In this document: piece by piece, positions 6,395 through 7,179 of the stretch
How positions within the stretch are numbered: position 1 is the first letter of the stretch
Layout: the number at the start of each line of letters is the position of its first letter
DNA from: Ignavibacteriales bacterium
GTDB taxonomy: Bacteria > Bacteroidota > Ignavibacteria > Ignavibacteriales > Melioribacteraceae
Assembly (NCBI GenBank): GCA_020059785.1
Contig: JAGVBL010000374.1
Location: forward strand, 1 to 7,179
Length of the DNA: 7,179 nt
Reading direction: 5' to 3'
The notes under the pieces: model-generated
Seen by the model: only the letters and a program-made list of their open reading frames with translations
Told to the model about the DNA's origin: nothing
The model's database searches: none
Translations under genes and position numbers: made by a program

Positions 6395-7179
6395 CTATTT
6401 CATTTCAACTTTTGTTAAAGATATTTTTTCCATATTAGCAATTCCAAGACCAAGATTTTGAGCAAGTTCCATAAAAATTCTTCCGCGTGCGTTATCTTCT
6501 TTTTGAACACCTCTTTTTATTCTCTCATTTATTACAATGTCGTAACCAATGCGATCAACGGCAACCGGATCTGTCCCCACCAGCACTGTCTTATACTCAC
6601 AGAAGAATTGCGGATTAGCACCGGGACCGCCGTTAAAACACCCTTTGATTCCGTCAACTATATTTAATACTACTTTATCGCGAAGAGGGGGAAAAGCATT
6701 TACTTCCGCACATGTTTCTGCCCATAACTGCTTATGCAATCTTCCGGTATTAGTAACTGAACCATAAGCAAGGTTTTTCAAACAGAGTGTAACCGATGAA
6801 CCGGCGTTTTTCAGAATAGGCACATTTATAATTTTATCTACCATCTCTGTTACAATTTTTGTGAAGTAGGAATATTTACCTTCATTAACCATGTAAGGTA
6901 TTGTCGCTGAGTCGTATTTCTCTTCGCAGTCAGCCCAATAATACCACGTGGTGTCAATCATTTTTAAGCTGTGGAGTTTTCCATTCTCATCGTACATAGA
7001 ACCATTCTCCGGTCGTTCTGTGCCGATTATTTTTATACCCGGAAAATTCTCGTGATTAAATCCGGCTTCGAATAATTGCTCTTCACGTCGGTCCCAAATA
7101 ACAATATTGCTTTTTTGTACTCCAGCTTCTACCAGTTGATTAACAATTGCCTGAGTTACTTCTATACTTGTTGAAAGTT
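6395..7179 (-). CDS. DUF362-family protein (5' end outside window)
   Basis: The frame stays open to the right edge, giving 260 visible residues; the ATG at 6997 is internal. Upstream codons read SIEVTQAIVNQLVEAGVQKS and NIVIWDRREEQLFEAGF (visible residues 5-40), the typical DUF362 alpha/beta start that follows a substrate-type nucleotide or redox fold. Later marks are VPILKNAGSSVTLCLKN at 119-135, VDGIKGCFNGGPGANP at 174-189 and GTDPVAVDRIGYDIV at 201-215. The family is loosely linked to redox and iron-sulfur proteins but has no settled function. No C-terminal CxxCxxC ferredoxin domain is present, unlike some DUF362 proteins. Whether it has a Tat or Sec signal cannot be seen. It is upstream of and parallel to the DUF6599 gene. 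Confidence 0.85.
   Translation of the reverse strand, partial: LSTSIEVTQAIVNQLVEAGVQKSNIVIWDRREEQLFEAGFNHENFPGIKIIGTERPENGSMYDENGKLHSLKMIDTTWYYWADCEEKYDSATIPYMVNEGKYSYFTKIVTEMVDKIINVPILKNAGSSVTLCLKNLAYGSVTNTGRLHKQLWAETCAEVNAFPPLRDKVVLNIVDGIKGCFNGGPGANPQFFCEYKTVLVGTDPVAVDRIGYDIVINERIKRGVQKEDNARGRIFMELAQNLGLGIANMEKISLTKVEMK

Noticed and set aside
6458..6767. Two overlapping plus-strand open frames (6458-6667 and 6549-6767)
   Set aside because: Antisense to the DUF362 gene core and without domain features.

Overview
The window reads as ordinary chromosomal DNA from an AT-rich bacterium. Short Ser-Gln type signal peptides, DmsBC-like and DUF6599/DUF362 genes, and short CGCAGAG/CGCGGA repeats between genes suggest the Bacteroidota/Chlorobiota/Ignavibacteriota group. 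This placement is an inference from style only; the window has no rRNA or other marker gene. No RNA gene, CRISPR array, transposase or integrase is visible.

Layout. (1) Positions 1-1841, + strand: a two-gene restriction-modification module. The first gene enters from the left edge and is a probable PD-(D/E)XK restriction endonuclease. It runs directly into a D12-class (Dam-like) adenine-N6 DNA methyltransferase. This part looks more AT-rich than the next genes. (2) Positions 1914-4526, + strand: a tight cluster encoding a DmsB-type four-cluster ferredoxin, a DmsC-type eight-helix membrane anchor and an exported Memo/AmrB-family protein. No molybdopterin catalytic subunit (DmsA) is present; the space where dmsA normally sits holds the restriction-modification module. 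A 37-codon basic reading frame follows the Memo gene with no gap. (3) Positions 4674-5318, + strand: a class I SAM-dependent methyltransferase of unknown substrate. (4) Positions 5319-5439: a convergent intergenic gap filled by a CGCAGAG repeat with inverted arms. (5) Positions 5440-7179, - strand: an exported DUF6599-family protein and, upstream of it, a DUF362-family protein cut by the right edge. A second small repeat lies between them.

How the genes may work together. The endonuclease and methylase should form a self-contained restriction-modification pair. DmsB and DmsC would form the electron-transfer and quinol-oxidising half of a CISM-family oxidoreductase. Its catalytic subunit must be encoded elsewhere, replaced or lost. 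The linkage of a signal-peptide-bearing Memo protein to dmsBC is the most interesting arrangement here. A shared extracytoplasmic redox role is possible but is inference from adjacency only.
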